A stretch of DNA of 64,000 nucleotides from Sinomonas cyclohexanicum. Lineage in GTDB: Bacteria; Actinomycetota; Actinomycetes; Actinomycetales; Micrococcaceae. Shown in pieces: positions 43,109-50,508 of this stretch; the first letter of the stretch is position 1, and the number at the start of each line of letters is the position of its first letter. A program made the translations under genes and the position numbers. The DNA lies in NCBI RefSeq assembly GCF_020886775.1, contig NZ_AP024525.1:744001-808000 (forward strand). The letters are read 5' to 3'. A model generated the notes under the pieces. The model made no database searches. It saw only the letters and a program-made list of their open reading frames with translations, and was not told the origin of the DNA.

Positions 43109-44104
43109 TCAGCGCACGGCGAGGTACTCGCGGTGGTGATCCGCGGCGTCGTGCGCTCTGCCGAGACCCAGTATCTCGAGGCGGTCAACGGCGTCGAGGA
43201 CGGTGCCCGGCAGGACCGCCAGCGAGCCCGGCTCGAGCGTCTCTGGGAACGGTACACCCGGCCGAGTCTGGCCCTCCGCAAGCGCGATGTGCGGACCGTC
43301 CGGTGGGGAGTTCCATTCCTGCCTCGTGGACTGGTCGAAGAGCACCACGGAGGGTGTGCGGTACGCGTTCGCGAGTTGACTGGCCGACGAGTCCGCGGTG
43401 ATGACCACGCGGGCGGCCGCGACGGCCGCCACGAGGTCCACAAGGTCCCAGGTTCCGGCCACGCAGGATGATCGCGGAAGTCCCGCGCCGCGTACGACGG
43501 CGGCCGCCCGGAAGGCGTCCTTCGCGTCGCCGGCTACGACGACCCGGTGCCCCTTCAGCGCGAGGACCGCAGCGACGTCGGCGAACCGCTCCACGGGCCA
43601 CTGTCGTCCTCCGGGGGCGGCTCCGACGTGGAGGACCGTCGCTGCCTCGACCGGAGCGGGCGCCTCGGGCGGGCAGAGTCCGAGGTCGTCGGGGCTGGCC
43701 TCGATCCCGTGCCAGGACATGAGCCGCGCCCAGCGCTCGCGTCCGGGGAACTCGTCGTCCCACTCAGGCCCCGCCCACCCGGGGGCAGCGTGCCCGATCC
43801 GGTACGTGGGGGAGAGCTCCTCAAGCCGCGTACGGCTCTTCGGACCATGGCCGTGGAGGTCGACGGCGATGTCCACGGGGCCTCGCCATCGCAGCGGGCC
43901 CTCTACATCCGGGGTGCCGAGCAGACGGTTGATACCGCCGATGAGCGGCACCACCGGCGCAAGCCCCGCGGGCGCGGCAAGCACAAGCTCATGGGACGGG
44001 AATGCGCGCCGTAGACCCCTGAGTGCCGGGACCGCCACGAGAAGTTGGCCGAGGTCCAGAGCGCGGAGGGCGAGGACAACGGGGCGTGCGGAAGACTGGT
44101 CCAC
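43109..44104 (-). CDS. Glycosyltransferase family 9 (heptosyltransferase-like)
   Basis: 331 residues from the GTG at 44104, which follows AGGAG by five bases. An in-frame GTG 15 bp earlier has no such site. Two Rossmann domains: VVLALRALDLGQLLVAVPALRGLRRAFP at the start, and in the C-terminal half LHVGAAPGGRQWPVERFADVAAVL, ITADSSASQLANAYRTPSVVLF, the ADP-heptose-binding part of GT9. It begins a divergent cluster with the HAD, GT4 and HldE-like genes. A Gram-positive GT9 likely works on a cell-wall glycoconjugate rather than on LPS. Confidence 0.87.
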   Translation of the reverse strand: MDQSSARPVVLALRALDLGQLLVAVPALRGLRRAFPSHELVLAAPAGLAPVVPLIGGINRLLGTPDVEGPLRWRGPVDIAVDLHGHGPKSRTRLEELSPTYRIGHAAPGWAGPEWDDEFPGRERWARLMSWHGIEASPDDLGLCPPEAPAPVEAATVLHVGAAPGGRQWPVERFADVAAVLALKGHRVVVAGDAKDAFRAAAVVRGAGLPRSSCVAGTWDLVDLVAAVAAARVVITADSSASQLANAYRTPSVVLFDQSTRQEWNSPPDGPHIALAEGQTRPGVPFPETLEPGSLAVLPGTVLDAVDRLEILGLGRAHDAADHHREYLAVR

Positions 44105-44213
44105 TGTGGCTCCTGACACACGTAAGTGAACACGCCCGCGTCTTGAGCGGATTGAGGGGGCAGAGACCCCCGAGATTCGTTTAGTGTACTCCGCGCAAGG
44201 GCATTAATACCCT

Positions 44214-44822
44214 ATGAAGACAATGACCAGCAGGCGGCGCCGGGCTCCCGCGGCGGTGCTGTTCGACCGGGGCGGGACTCTCGTCATCGATGTCCCGTAC
44301 AACGGCGATCCCGCCCTTGTACGCACCCTCCCGGGCGCGCGGAAGGCCCTTGAGAGGCTGCGGTCCGTCGGGGTGCGAACTGGCGTTGTCACCAACCAGT
44401 CTGGTGTGGCCCTGGGCCTCGTGGAGCCGGAGGGCGTGCGGGCCGTCAACGCCCGGGTCGAGGACCTCCTCGGGCACTTCGACACGTGGCAGGTGTGCCC
44501 GCACGCTCCTCAGGACGGCTGCCGCTGCCGGAAGCCGAAGGCCGGACTCATCCTTGCCGCGTGCCGCCAGCTTGGACTCGCTCCTCACGACGTCGTGGTG
44601 ATCGGGGACCTCGGCAGGGACATGTGCGCTGCGCGCCGCGCCGGGGCCCGGGGAATCCTGGTGCCGAGTCCGGCCACCCTGCGCAGAGAGATCCTCGAGG
44701 CGCCGACCGTGGCAGGCGACCTGTGGTCCGCCGTCACCCTCGCGCTCGGTCCGGACATGACGCACCTGGCCTACCTCACCACCGCGGCGGACGACTCCCC
44801 GAGCATGGGGAGCGCGGCGTGA
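44214..44822 (+). CDS. GmhB-like HAD phosphatase with the acid/base Asp replaced by Gly
   Basis: 202 residues. HAD-IIIA fold: motif I, which should read DxDGT, is FDRGGTL (near 18-24), so the nucleophile Asp is kept but the second, acid/base Asp is Gly (codon GGC). Motif II is TNQSGV, and CPHAPQDGCRCRKPK is the zinc-binding cluster of heptose bisphosphate phosphatases, followed by VIGDLGRD. Its family removes the 7-phosphate from heptose-1,7-bisphosphate. Without the general acid/base, activity should be low or absent. ATG lies right beside a near-palindrome and lacks a ribosome site. Confidence 0.85.
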   Translation: MKTMTSRRRRAPAAVLFDRGGTLVIDVPYNGDPALVRTLPGARKALERLRSVGVRTGVVTNQSGVALGLVEPEGVRAVNARVEDLLGHFDTWQVCPHAPQDGCRCRKPKAGLILAACRQLGLAPHDVVVIGDLGRDMCAARRAGARGILVPSPATLRREILEAPTVAGDLWSAVTLALGPDMTHLAYLTTAADDSPSMGSAA

Positions 44823-44880
44823 TGCGCGGCCTCGCCTGGCACGCAGTCGGGGAACCGCGGGGGCCGGAAGGCGGACTCCC

Positions 44881-46167
44881 GTGAAGATCGCGATGGTCTC
44901 GGGACACGCGAGTCCCCTTGCCGCGGCCCGCGCCGACGGCACGGGCGACCAGAACGTCCATGTGGCGGAGCTGGCCGCCGCGCTGGTCCGGCGCGGACAC
45001 TCAGTCACGGTGTACACGCGCCGCGACAGCATGAGACTCCACTGGGAGCAGATGCTCCCCAACGGCGTGGGCCTCGTCAACGTCGACGCAGGGCCTCCGC
45101 GCACGGTCCTCAAGGAGAAGATCCTCCCGTTCATCCCCGAATTCGCTGACCGGCTTGCGGACCTGTGGTCCGAGGGGGCCCCCGACGTGGTCCACGGCCA
45201 CTTCTGGATGTCCGGCGTTGCGTGCATCGAGGCCGTCGGCAGGCTTCAAGACCGTGGGATCGATCCCCCTGTGGTCGCGGAGACGTTTCACGCCCTCGGG
45301 ACGATCGAGCGCCGGCATCAGGACCGCGAGGACACGAGCCCGCCTGAGCGCAAGATCCTCGAGCCGTGGGTGGCCCGCTCGGTGGACCGGGTCATCGCCA
45401 CCTCTCCCGACGAGGCGTTTGAGCTGCGCAGGCTCGGCGCCCACCGCCAGCGCATCTCGGTCGCGCCCCGCGGCGTTGACACCGAGCTGTTCACGCCCGA
45501 CGGGCCGGCCCGCCCGCGCGGACAGCGCTTTCGGCTCGCCACCATCGGCCGGCTCGTCCGAGGCAAGGGCGTCGACACCGTCATCGAGGCGCTCGCACTT
45601 CTCGCCCGGACGGGCCGGAAGGACGTCGAACTGCTCGTGGTGGGCGGCCCCGTGGCCAAGGACCGGGTGGCCTCCGACCCCGAGGCGCGACGCCTGCGGG
45701 ACTTGGCCGCATCCCGGGGTGTGGGCGGCCAGGTCATCTTCGCTGGGCAGGTGCCTCACGAGGCGATGCCTGAGCTCATGCGGAGCCTCGACGCCGTGGT
45801 CTGCTGCCCGTCGTTCGAAGGTTTAGGCGTCGTGCCTCTCGAGGCCATGGCGACCGGCGTCCCGACCGTGGTCGCTGACGTGGGAGGGCTCGCAGACGCG
45901 ACGGTCGACGGCGTCACGGGCCTCCACGTCCCGCCCAGGGACCCGCGCGCACTCGCGACGGCGATCTCTAGGCTGGCAGACGATCCCCAGCTGCGGGCCA
46001 GGCTCGGCGAGGCCGGGCTGCAGTGTGCCCGGAGCAAGCACACGTGGGACCATGTCGCCGCGGACACCGAGTGGATCTACTACGACATGCGCGACAACTG
46101 GGCGCGGCCGGAACCGGACGTCGTCAGATCCCGCCTGCGCCTCCGCCGCGTCGAGGAGGGGGCCTGA
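44881..46167 (+). CDS. Glycosyltransferase family 4
   Basis: 428 residues from a GTG at 44881. GT-B fold: N-terminal domain with IAMVSGHASPL and HVAELAAALVRRGHSV; C-terminal domain with ATIGRLVRGKGVDTVIEAL, VFCCPSFEGLGVVPLEAMATG-type donor motif (Glu-x7-Glu present) and GVTGLHVPP. GT4 enzymes retain anomeric configuration and use nucleotide sugars. Beside a GT9 and heptose genes it probably adds a sugar to the same glycoconjugate. Catalytic residues seem intact, unlike in its two enzyme neighbours. Confidence 0.9.
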   Translation: MKIAMVSGHASPLAAARADGTGDQNVHVAELAAALVRRGHSVTVYTRRDSMRLHWEQMLPNGVGLVNVDAGPPRTVLKEKILPFIPEFADRLADLWSEGAPDVVHGHFWMSGVACIEAVGRLQDRGIDPPVVAETFHALGTIERRHQDREDTSPPERKILEPWVARSVDRVIATSPDEAFELRRLGAHRQRISVAPRGVDTELFTPDGPARPRGQRFRLATIGRLVRGKGVDTVIEALALLARTGRKDVELLVVGGPVAKDRVASDPEARRLRDLAASRGVGGQVIFAGQVPHEAMPELMRSLDAVVCCPSFEGLGVVPLEAMATGVPTVVADVGGLADATVDGVTGLHVPPRDPRALATAISRLADDPQLRARLGEAGLQCARSKHTWDHVAADTEWIYYDMRDNWARPEPDVVRSRLRLRRVEEGA

Positions 46168-46355
46168 GGATGTGCGTACAGTCTCGTGGCGTGGATCCCG
46201 CCCATGCAACGCCCGGGCACCCGGCGGCCCCCAAGACCGTGCACGCCGCAGGGAGCGACGCTTCCCGCTCCGCCGCCCGTCGCGGCCTCGCCGCCGAACG
46301 CCGCAGCGCGCCCGGCGCATGACCGCCGGCGCGGACAGACCGTGGGAGGAATGAC

Positions 46356-47743
46356 GTGCGTATTGCAGTGGTGGGCGACACGCTCATGGACATCGACCTC
46401 CGCGGCCATGCCACGAGGCTCTGCCCCGACGCCCCGGCACCGGTCGTCGACGTCGCCCAGCGGCAGGAGCGCGCCGGCGGCGCGGGCCTCGCAGCGAGGC
46501 TGCTTGCGGAGGACAGGCACGACGTCGTCCTCGTCACCGCGCTGGCCGATGACCATGCGGCCCAGCGGCTCCGGGGACTGCTGGACGGAGTGCAGGTGAG
46601 CGCGGGCGCGCTCGGGGGCCCGACGCCGGTCAGGATGCGCGTCACGGCGGACGGCCAGCGGATCGCCCGCGTCGACGAGGGCTGCAAGTCCCGTCCGTTC
46701 CCGCTCGTGGACCAGTCGATGATCGACTCGCTCGAGGGGGTCGATGCCATCATCGTGGCCGACCGCGGACGCCGCGTCGCCGACGCGCCGACCCTGCGCG
46801 CCGCCCTCGCCTCGGCCGCCCGGCGCGTGCCCGTTGTCTGGGACCCGCACCCCAGAGGTGCCCGCCCGACAAGCCACGCTGCCGCCGTGACCCCCAACCT
46901 GCCCGAGCTGCTCGCCCTCTCCGGCCGCCCGGTCAGCGACCTCCGTGCTGTGGCGAGCGCCGCGGGCCGACTGCGGCAGCGGTGGGCCGCGGGCGCCGTC
47001 GTCGTGACTCTCGCCGAGCGGGGCGCGCTCCTGTGCGGCCTTGAGACGGACGTCCACATCGCCGCGCCCATCGCGGGACTGCGCATCGACGACTCGTCAG
47101 GGGCGGGCGGCCGCTTCGTTGCGAGCCTTGCCACTGGCCTCGCCGAGGGCCAAGAGATCCAGTCCGCCGTCGAGGCCGCCGTCTCCGCCTCGGCGTCGTT
47201 CCTGGGCCGCGGTGGCGTGTGCTCGCTTGATACCGTGCGCCCCGTCCTCGCTCCTGCTCCAGACGCGGGCGAGACGGAGCCGGAGGAGAGCGCGGCGTTC
47301 GCGCTCGCGCGCCGCGTGCAGGCGCTCGGCGGCCGCGTGGTCGCGGTGGGCGGGTCCTTCGACGTTCTCCATGCCGGGCACCTTCGGCTCTTCGAAGCCG
47401 CCCGCGACCTTGGAGACTGCCTTGTGGTGTGCCTCGATTCGGACGAGTCGATCCGCCGGATCAAGGGTGGTGCCCGCCCCCTCATGTCACAGGCGGACCG
47501 GGTCGAACTGCTCTGGCACTCAGCTGCGTGGACGCCGTCGAGGTGTCCTCCGAGGACACGCCTGAGAGTCTCCTGCGCGAGCTGCGCCCCGATATCTGGG
47601 CTACGGGTCCGGAGGACGAGAGGGCGCCGGAGCCCGGCCTGCTGCGCCGCTGGGGCGGCGAGATCGTCAGGGTACCGCTTGAGCCCGGACGGTCGACGAC
47701 GGGCCTCGCCCGCGCGATCGCCGGCCTCGGCCGCGCGGTGTGA
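46356..47743 (+). pseudogene. HldE-like bifunctional heptose kinase/nucleotidyltransferase: frameshifted, kinase Asp replaced by Gly
   Basis: The GTG at 46356 follows GGGAGGA. The N-terminal PfkB-type kinase (about 1-290) has VVDVAQRQERAGGAGLAARLL and WDPHPRG. Its catalytic loop, GAGD in the family, reads SSGAGGRF: the base Asp is Gly (codon GGC). The C-terminal cytidylyltransferase domain starts well, with GSFDVLHAGHLRLF and DSDESIRRIKGGARPLMSQADRVELL. Then at 47514-47518 one base is missing, and the remaining ALSCVDAVEVSSEDTPESLL continues in another frame to the TGA at 47743. Adding one G gives 462 residues. As read, translation would run on into the next gene. Confidence 0.82.
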
Positions 47744-47816
47744 GTCCGCGCGGGCGGGGAAACAGAAGCCTACGCGGGCCTTCGCCCCTGTTGGCCTGCG
47801 GGGAAGGAGAACTGAC

Positions 47817-48086
47817 ATGCCAGAGAAGAAGACGCCTCCGAGCATCAAGGATCCGAAGATGTACGAGGAGCTGCGGGACGAGGGCGCCTCGAAAGAGAAG
47901 GCCGCGCGCATCTCCAACGCGGCGGCCAAGGAGGGCCGCAGTTCCGTGGGCCACCGTGGCGGAGCAGCGGAGAACTACGAGGACCGGACGGTGGAGGAGC
48001 TCCGCGATCGCGCCAAGGAGCTTGGGATCGAGCGCTACTCCTCGATGCGCAAGGACGAGCTGATCGATGCCCTCCGGAACCACTGA
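47817..48086 (+). CDS. Rho_N-domain small protein, longer paralogue
   Basis: 89 residues from the ATG at 47817, 8 bp after GGAAGGA. The N-terminal half is DPKMYEELRDEGASKEKAARISNAAAKEG, a common actinobacterial helical motif. The second half, YEDRTVEELRDRAKELGIERYSSMRKDELIDALRNH, is the Rho termination factor N-terminal (SAP-like) domain. Such mini-proteins may bind nucleic acid; function is not established. It overlaps the DUF6328 gene by 20 bp and has a shorter paralogue at 48825. Confidence 0.85.
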   Translation: MPEKKTPPSIKDPKMYEELRDEGASKEKAARISNAAAKEGRSSVGHRGGAAENYEDRTVEELRDRAKELGIERYSSMRKDELIDALRNH

Positions 48087-48678
48087 GGGCCGCCCCCAGC
48101 GACTGGTCCTCTACCACCGCCGCGAGACGTACGCCGAGAAGCTGGACCGGAACTGGTCGGAGATCCTGCAGGAGCTCCGGATCCTCCAGACCGGGCTCCA
48201 GCTCATCGGCGGCTTCCTCCTGATCCTGCCGTTCCAAGCGCGCTTCACGGTGCTCGACTCCTATGCGAGGACGCTGTACCTGGTTCTCGTGGTCGCCGCG
48301 GCCGTCGCGATCCTGGTCGTGCTCACCCCGCTCAGCGTCCACCGGCGGCTCTTCCGTAGGCAGGTCAAGAACCGGCTCGTCACGAGCGGCGTGTGGGCAG
48401 CCAAGGTGGGGCTAGGCCTGGCCGGCCTGCTGATCGTGGGCACATGCTCCCTCATCTTCGACGTCGTCATGGGGCTCTGGCAGTCTTGGGTTGTGGCGGG
48501 TGCGCTCGCCTTCCTGTGCCTGACCCTCTTCCTCGGGCTGCCGGCCGTCATCGTGCGGAGGCCAGAGCCTACGCCGATTCCCGAGACCGAGGTCATCCGG
48601 CGGCTTCCTGCCCATGAGGGCGAACCGGGCGCCGAGGACGGCGGAATCGGCCCTCCGCGGGACATCGACGCCGTTTGA
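48067..48678 (+). CDS. DUF6328 family membrane protein
   Basis: 203 residues. YAEKLDRNWSEILQELRILQTGLQLIGGFLLILPFQARF is the family signature; four membrane helices follow (about 44-60, 75-95, 120-142, 150-172). The function of the family is unknown. It starts 20 bp inside the end of the Rho_N gene, so translation is coupled. The C-terminal tail (about 30 residues) is acidic and outside the family core. Confidence 0.85.
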   Translation: MPSGTTEGRPQRLVLYHRRETYAEKLDRNWSEILQELRILQTGLQLIGGFLLILPFQARFTVLDSYARTLYLVLVVAAAVAILVVLTPLSVHRRLFRRQVKNRLVTSGVWAAKVGLGLAGLLIVGTCSLIFDVVMGLWQSWVVAGALAFLCLTLFLGLPAVIVRRPEPTPIPETEVIRRLPAHEGEPGAEDGGIGPPRDIDAV

Positions 48679-48732
48679 GGAGCTGTGCGGCATGGTGCCG
48701 CATGCGTAATTGAAGAACCGACACGCCGCCCC

Positions 48733-48762
48733 TTGTGCTTGATTTGTTTCCAGTCCTACGGT
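48733..48762 (+). promoter_or_regulatory. Sigma-70-type promoter upstream of the short Rho_N protein
   Basis: TTGTGC (48733-48738), 18-bp spacer, TACGGT (48757-48762), in a locally AT-richer segment. The ATG at 48825 lies 62 bp downstream, with ACAGGAG in between. Same spacing and CCTACGGT as the promoter at 40130-40159. Confidence 0.5.
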
Positions 48763-48824
48763 AATGGCGTGCCCCACGGTGGGTGATCGAGGATGGGGCA
48801 GCATCGATCGACAGGAGTGCACAG

Positions 48825-48992
48825 ATGGCAGAGAACGCGATCAAGGCTCGGGCCGCGCGTCGCGGCGGTGCTGTGGTGCGGTATGAGGACCGCACTGTCA
48901 TGCAGTTGCGTGCGCGGGCCAAGCAGCTCGGGATGCATGGGTACTCGTCAATGCGCAAGGCCGACCTCATCGCGGCCCTCCGCAAGCATTGA
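48825..48992 (+). CDS. Rho_N-domain small protein, short paralogue
   Basis: 55 residues from the ATG at 48825 (after ACAGGAG). The open frame upstream runs through the promoter and is not used. It is basic at the start ([10 protein letters not shown]) and consists almost only of the Rho_N domain: [36 protein letters not shown], about 60% identical to the C-terminal half of the protein at 47817. The two flank the DUF6328 gene, pointing to a local duplication. Confidence 0.85.
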   Translation: MAENAIKARAARRGGAVVRYEDRTVMQLRARAKQLGMHGYSSMRKADLIAALRKH

Positions 48993-49143
48993 GTCTCCTT
49001 CCACGGCCACCGGCCCGAGGGCCGTCGGCCCATCATCGGCCCGGCGGCGGGGCGTGCAGCCTCCACCGCACGGGCCGACACTTCGACTCGGTCACGGCCC
49101 TAAGTCCCTAGCCCTGCCGGACCGCGGGCCGTAGTCTCGGGCC

Positions 49144-49647
49144 ATGAGCGAAGCACAGGAGTCCGCCCGCCCGGAGCTCGGTATCGTCGTCGGCGTCGAC
49201 GGCTCGCCCCTCTCGATCGAAGCACTCAAATGGGCCGCACGGCTCGAGCCGACCTTGGGCGGCCCGATCACGGCTGTCGCGGCCTGGCACATCCCCGCGA
49301 GCGCCGCCGGATTCGCAGAGTACCCCGGCGTCGGCTGGAACCCCGAAGAGGACGCCGCCACGGTGCTCGAGGGCGCGCTCAAGGACGCCTTTGGAGACCA
49401 GCGCCCTGCTGGCCTGACGGCCCGGACCGTCCAGGGGCGCCCCGCGCAGGTCCTCGTGGAGGCCAGCCGCGATGCCTCGATGCTCGTGGTCGGCTCGCGC
49501 GGACTGGGGGGCTTCATGGGCATGCTGCTCGGCTCGGTGAGCCGCGCCTGTGCAGAACACGCCGCATGCCCCGTCATGGTGCTGCATGCGCCCGGCGACG
49601 AAAAGGCGGGCACGTCCGTGGAAACAGATGAACTGACTCACCGCTAG
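49144..49647 (+). CDS. Universal stress protein (UspA family)
   Basis: 167 residues, one Usp domain. IVVGVDGSPLSIEALKWAARL at the start and SMLVVGSRGLGGFMGMLLGSVSRACAEHAACPVMVL at the end match the ATP-binding GxxGxGxxxGS(V) pattern (VGSRGLGGFMGMLLGSVS). Expected to bind ATP and respond to starvation or oxygen stress. It lies among stress genes; own promoter likely. ATG at 49144. Confidence 0.93.
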   Translation: MSEAQESARPELGIVVGVDGSPLSIEALKWAARLEPTLGGPITAVAAWHIPASAAGFAEYPGVGWNPEEDAATVLEGALKDAFGDQRPAGLTARTVQGRPAQVLVEASRDASMLVVGSRGLGGFMGMLLGSVSRACAEHAACPVMVLHAPGDEKAGTSVETDELTHR

Positions 49648-49797
49648 GGTGCGCGTGCCCTTTACAGCAGGCAATCTCCGGCGTGTACTGGAATCGGCCA
49701 GCGTCTTCTTGCGCGGCGCACATGCACCGAACAGCACCAGCACTGACCGAGTCCCCCGGGGGGACCGGGGGGTTGAGAGTTGGGAGGAGAGCAACCC

Positions 49798-50157
49798 ATG
49801 AAGAAGTGGACGCGTTGGGAGGACTACGTCGCAATCGTGGCGGGCCTCTACGCGGCGCTGGCAACGATGTGGACGTCGCAGACTACCTCGTCCATGTCGC
49901 TGATGCTCGTGTTCGGGATCCTGCTGATTGTCTCGGGTGTCCTCAACCTGTCGCTGCCCGGCACGCCGTGGCTCGAATACGTGCAGTGCGCCCTCGGCGT
50001 GCTTCTGTTCGTGTCCCCGTGGATGGGCATGTACACAAGCCACACGGGAGCGTCCTGGACATCGTGGATCGCCGGCATCATCGCCGCTGGAGTGACAGCT
50101 GCGGCCTTCAAACCGGCTATGGATGCCAGGCACCACCGGGTGATGCCCTCGCACTGA
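49798..50157 (+). CDS. SPW-repeat membrane protein
   Basis: 119 residues from the ATG at 49798 (GGGAGGAGAG upstream). Four short helices; WEDYVAIVAGLYAAL and the later VQCALGVLLFVSPWMGMY are the SPW motif found in bacterial and archaeal small membrane proteins of unknown role, often beside stress genes. The charged C terminus is short. It is followed by the terminator shared with tRNA-Thr. Confidence 0.88.
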   Translation: MKKWTRWEDYVAIVAGLYAALATMWTSQTTSSMSLMLVFGILLIVSGVLNLSLPGTPWLEYVQCALGVLLFVSPWMGMYTSHTGASWTSWIAGIIAAGVTAAAFKPAMDARHHRVMPSH

Positions 50158-50184
50158 GCGAGACATTCCTTCACACACAAACAC

Positions 50185-50217
50185 AAGACCCCGTCCAGCA
50201 CCGCTGGACGGGGTCTT
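50185..50217. terminator. Intrinsic terminator between the SPW gene and tRNA-Thr
   Basis: Perfect 15-bp stem (50185-50199 with 50203-50217) around a 3-nt loop. On the minus strand it is followed by a T-rich stretch (TGTGTTTGTGTG), fitting termination of tRNA-Thr. It lies 27 bp after the + strand gene and may serve both. Confidence 0.85.
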
Positions 50218-50226
50218 CCGTATCGG

Positions 50227-50299
50227 AGCCTCCTAGCAGGATCGAACTGCTGACCTTCTCATTACGAGTGAGACGCTCTACCGTCTGAGCTAAGGAGGC
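50227..50299 (-). tRNA. tRNA-Thr (anticodon CGT)
   Basis: Minus strand, 73 nt: GCCTCCT...AGGAGGC acceptor, D arm TAGCTCAGACGGTAGAGC, anticodon stem TCTCA/TGAGA around CTCGTAA (anticodon CGT for ACG), T arm GTTCGATCC. CCA not encoded. It marks the right border of the accessory stretch at about 38-50 kb; no att-like repeat was found nearby. Confidence 0.95.
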
Positions 50300-50412
50300 A
50301 TTCCAGTGCTCCCGCTCGAGGCGGAACCACCGGGAAACCACTCTAGACGAGTCGTGCCGCCGGGGTCAAAACGACCGCTGGCCGGTCCGTCGAGCTGCCG
50401 GAGTCGGACGGT

Positions 50413-50443
50413 GGCGGCCACCACCCCCAGCGTGGTGGCCGCC
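50413..50443. terminator. Hairpin after the lipoprotein peptidase gene
   Basis: GGCGGCCACCAC (50413-50424) pairs perfectly with GTGGTGGCCGCC (50432-50443) across a 7-nt loop, 65 bp beyond the stop of the minus-strand peptidase gene. No T tract, as is common in this genome. Confidence 0.6.
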
Positions 50444-50508
50444 GACATCTTGAGAATCCCCGCCCGAGCGTCCATGACGCGAGTTCGGCGGATCTCTTCG
50501 GTCAGCGT

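Noticed and set aside
46170-46322. 50-codon frame between the GT4 and HldE-like genes
   Set aside because: Directly after the GT4 stop, but no ribosome site, no motif and low-complexity composition; likely noncoding.
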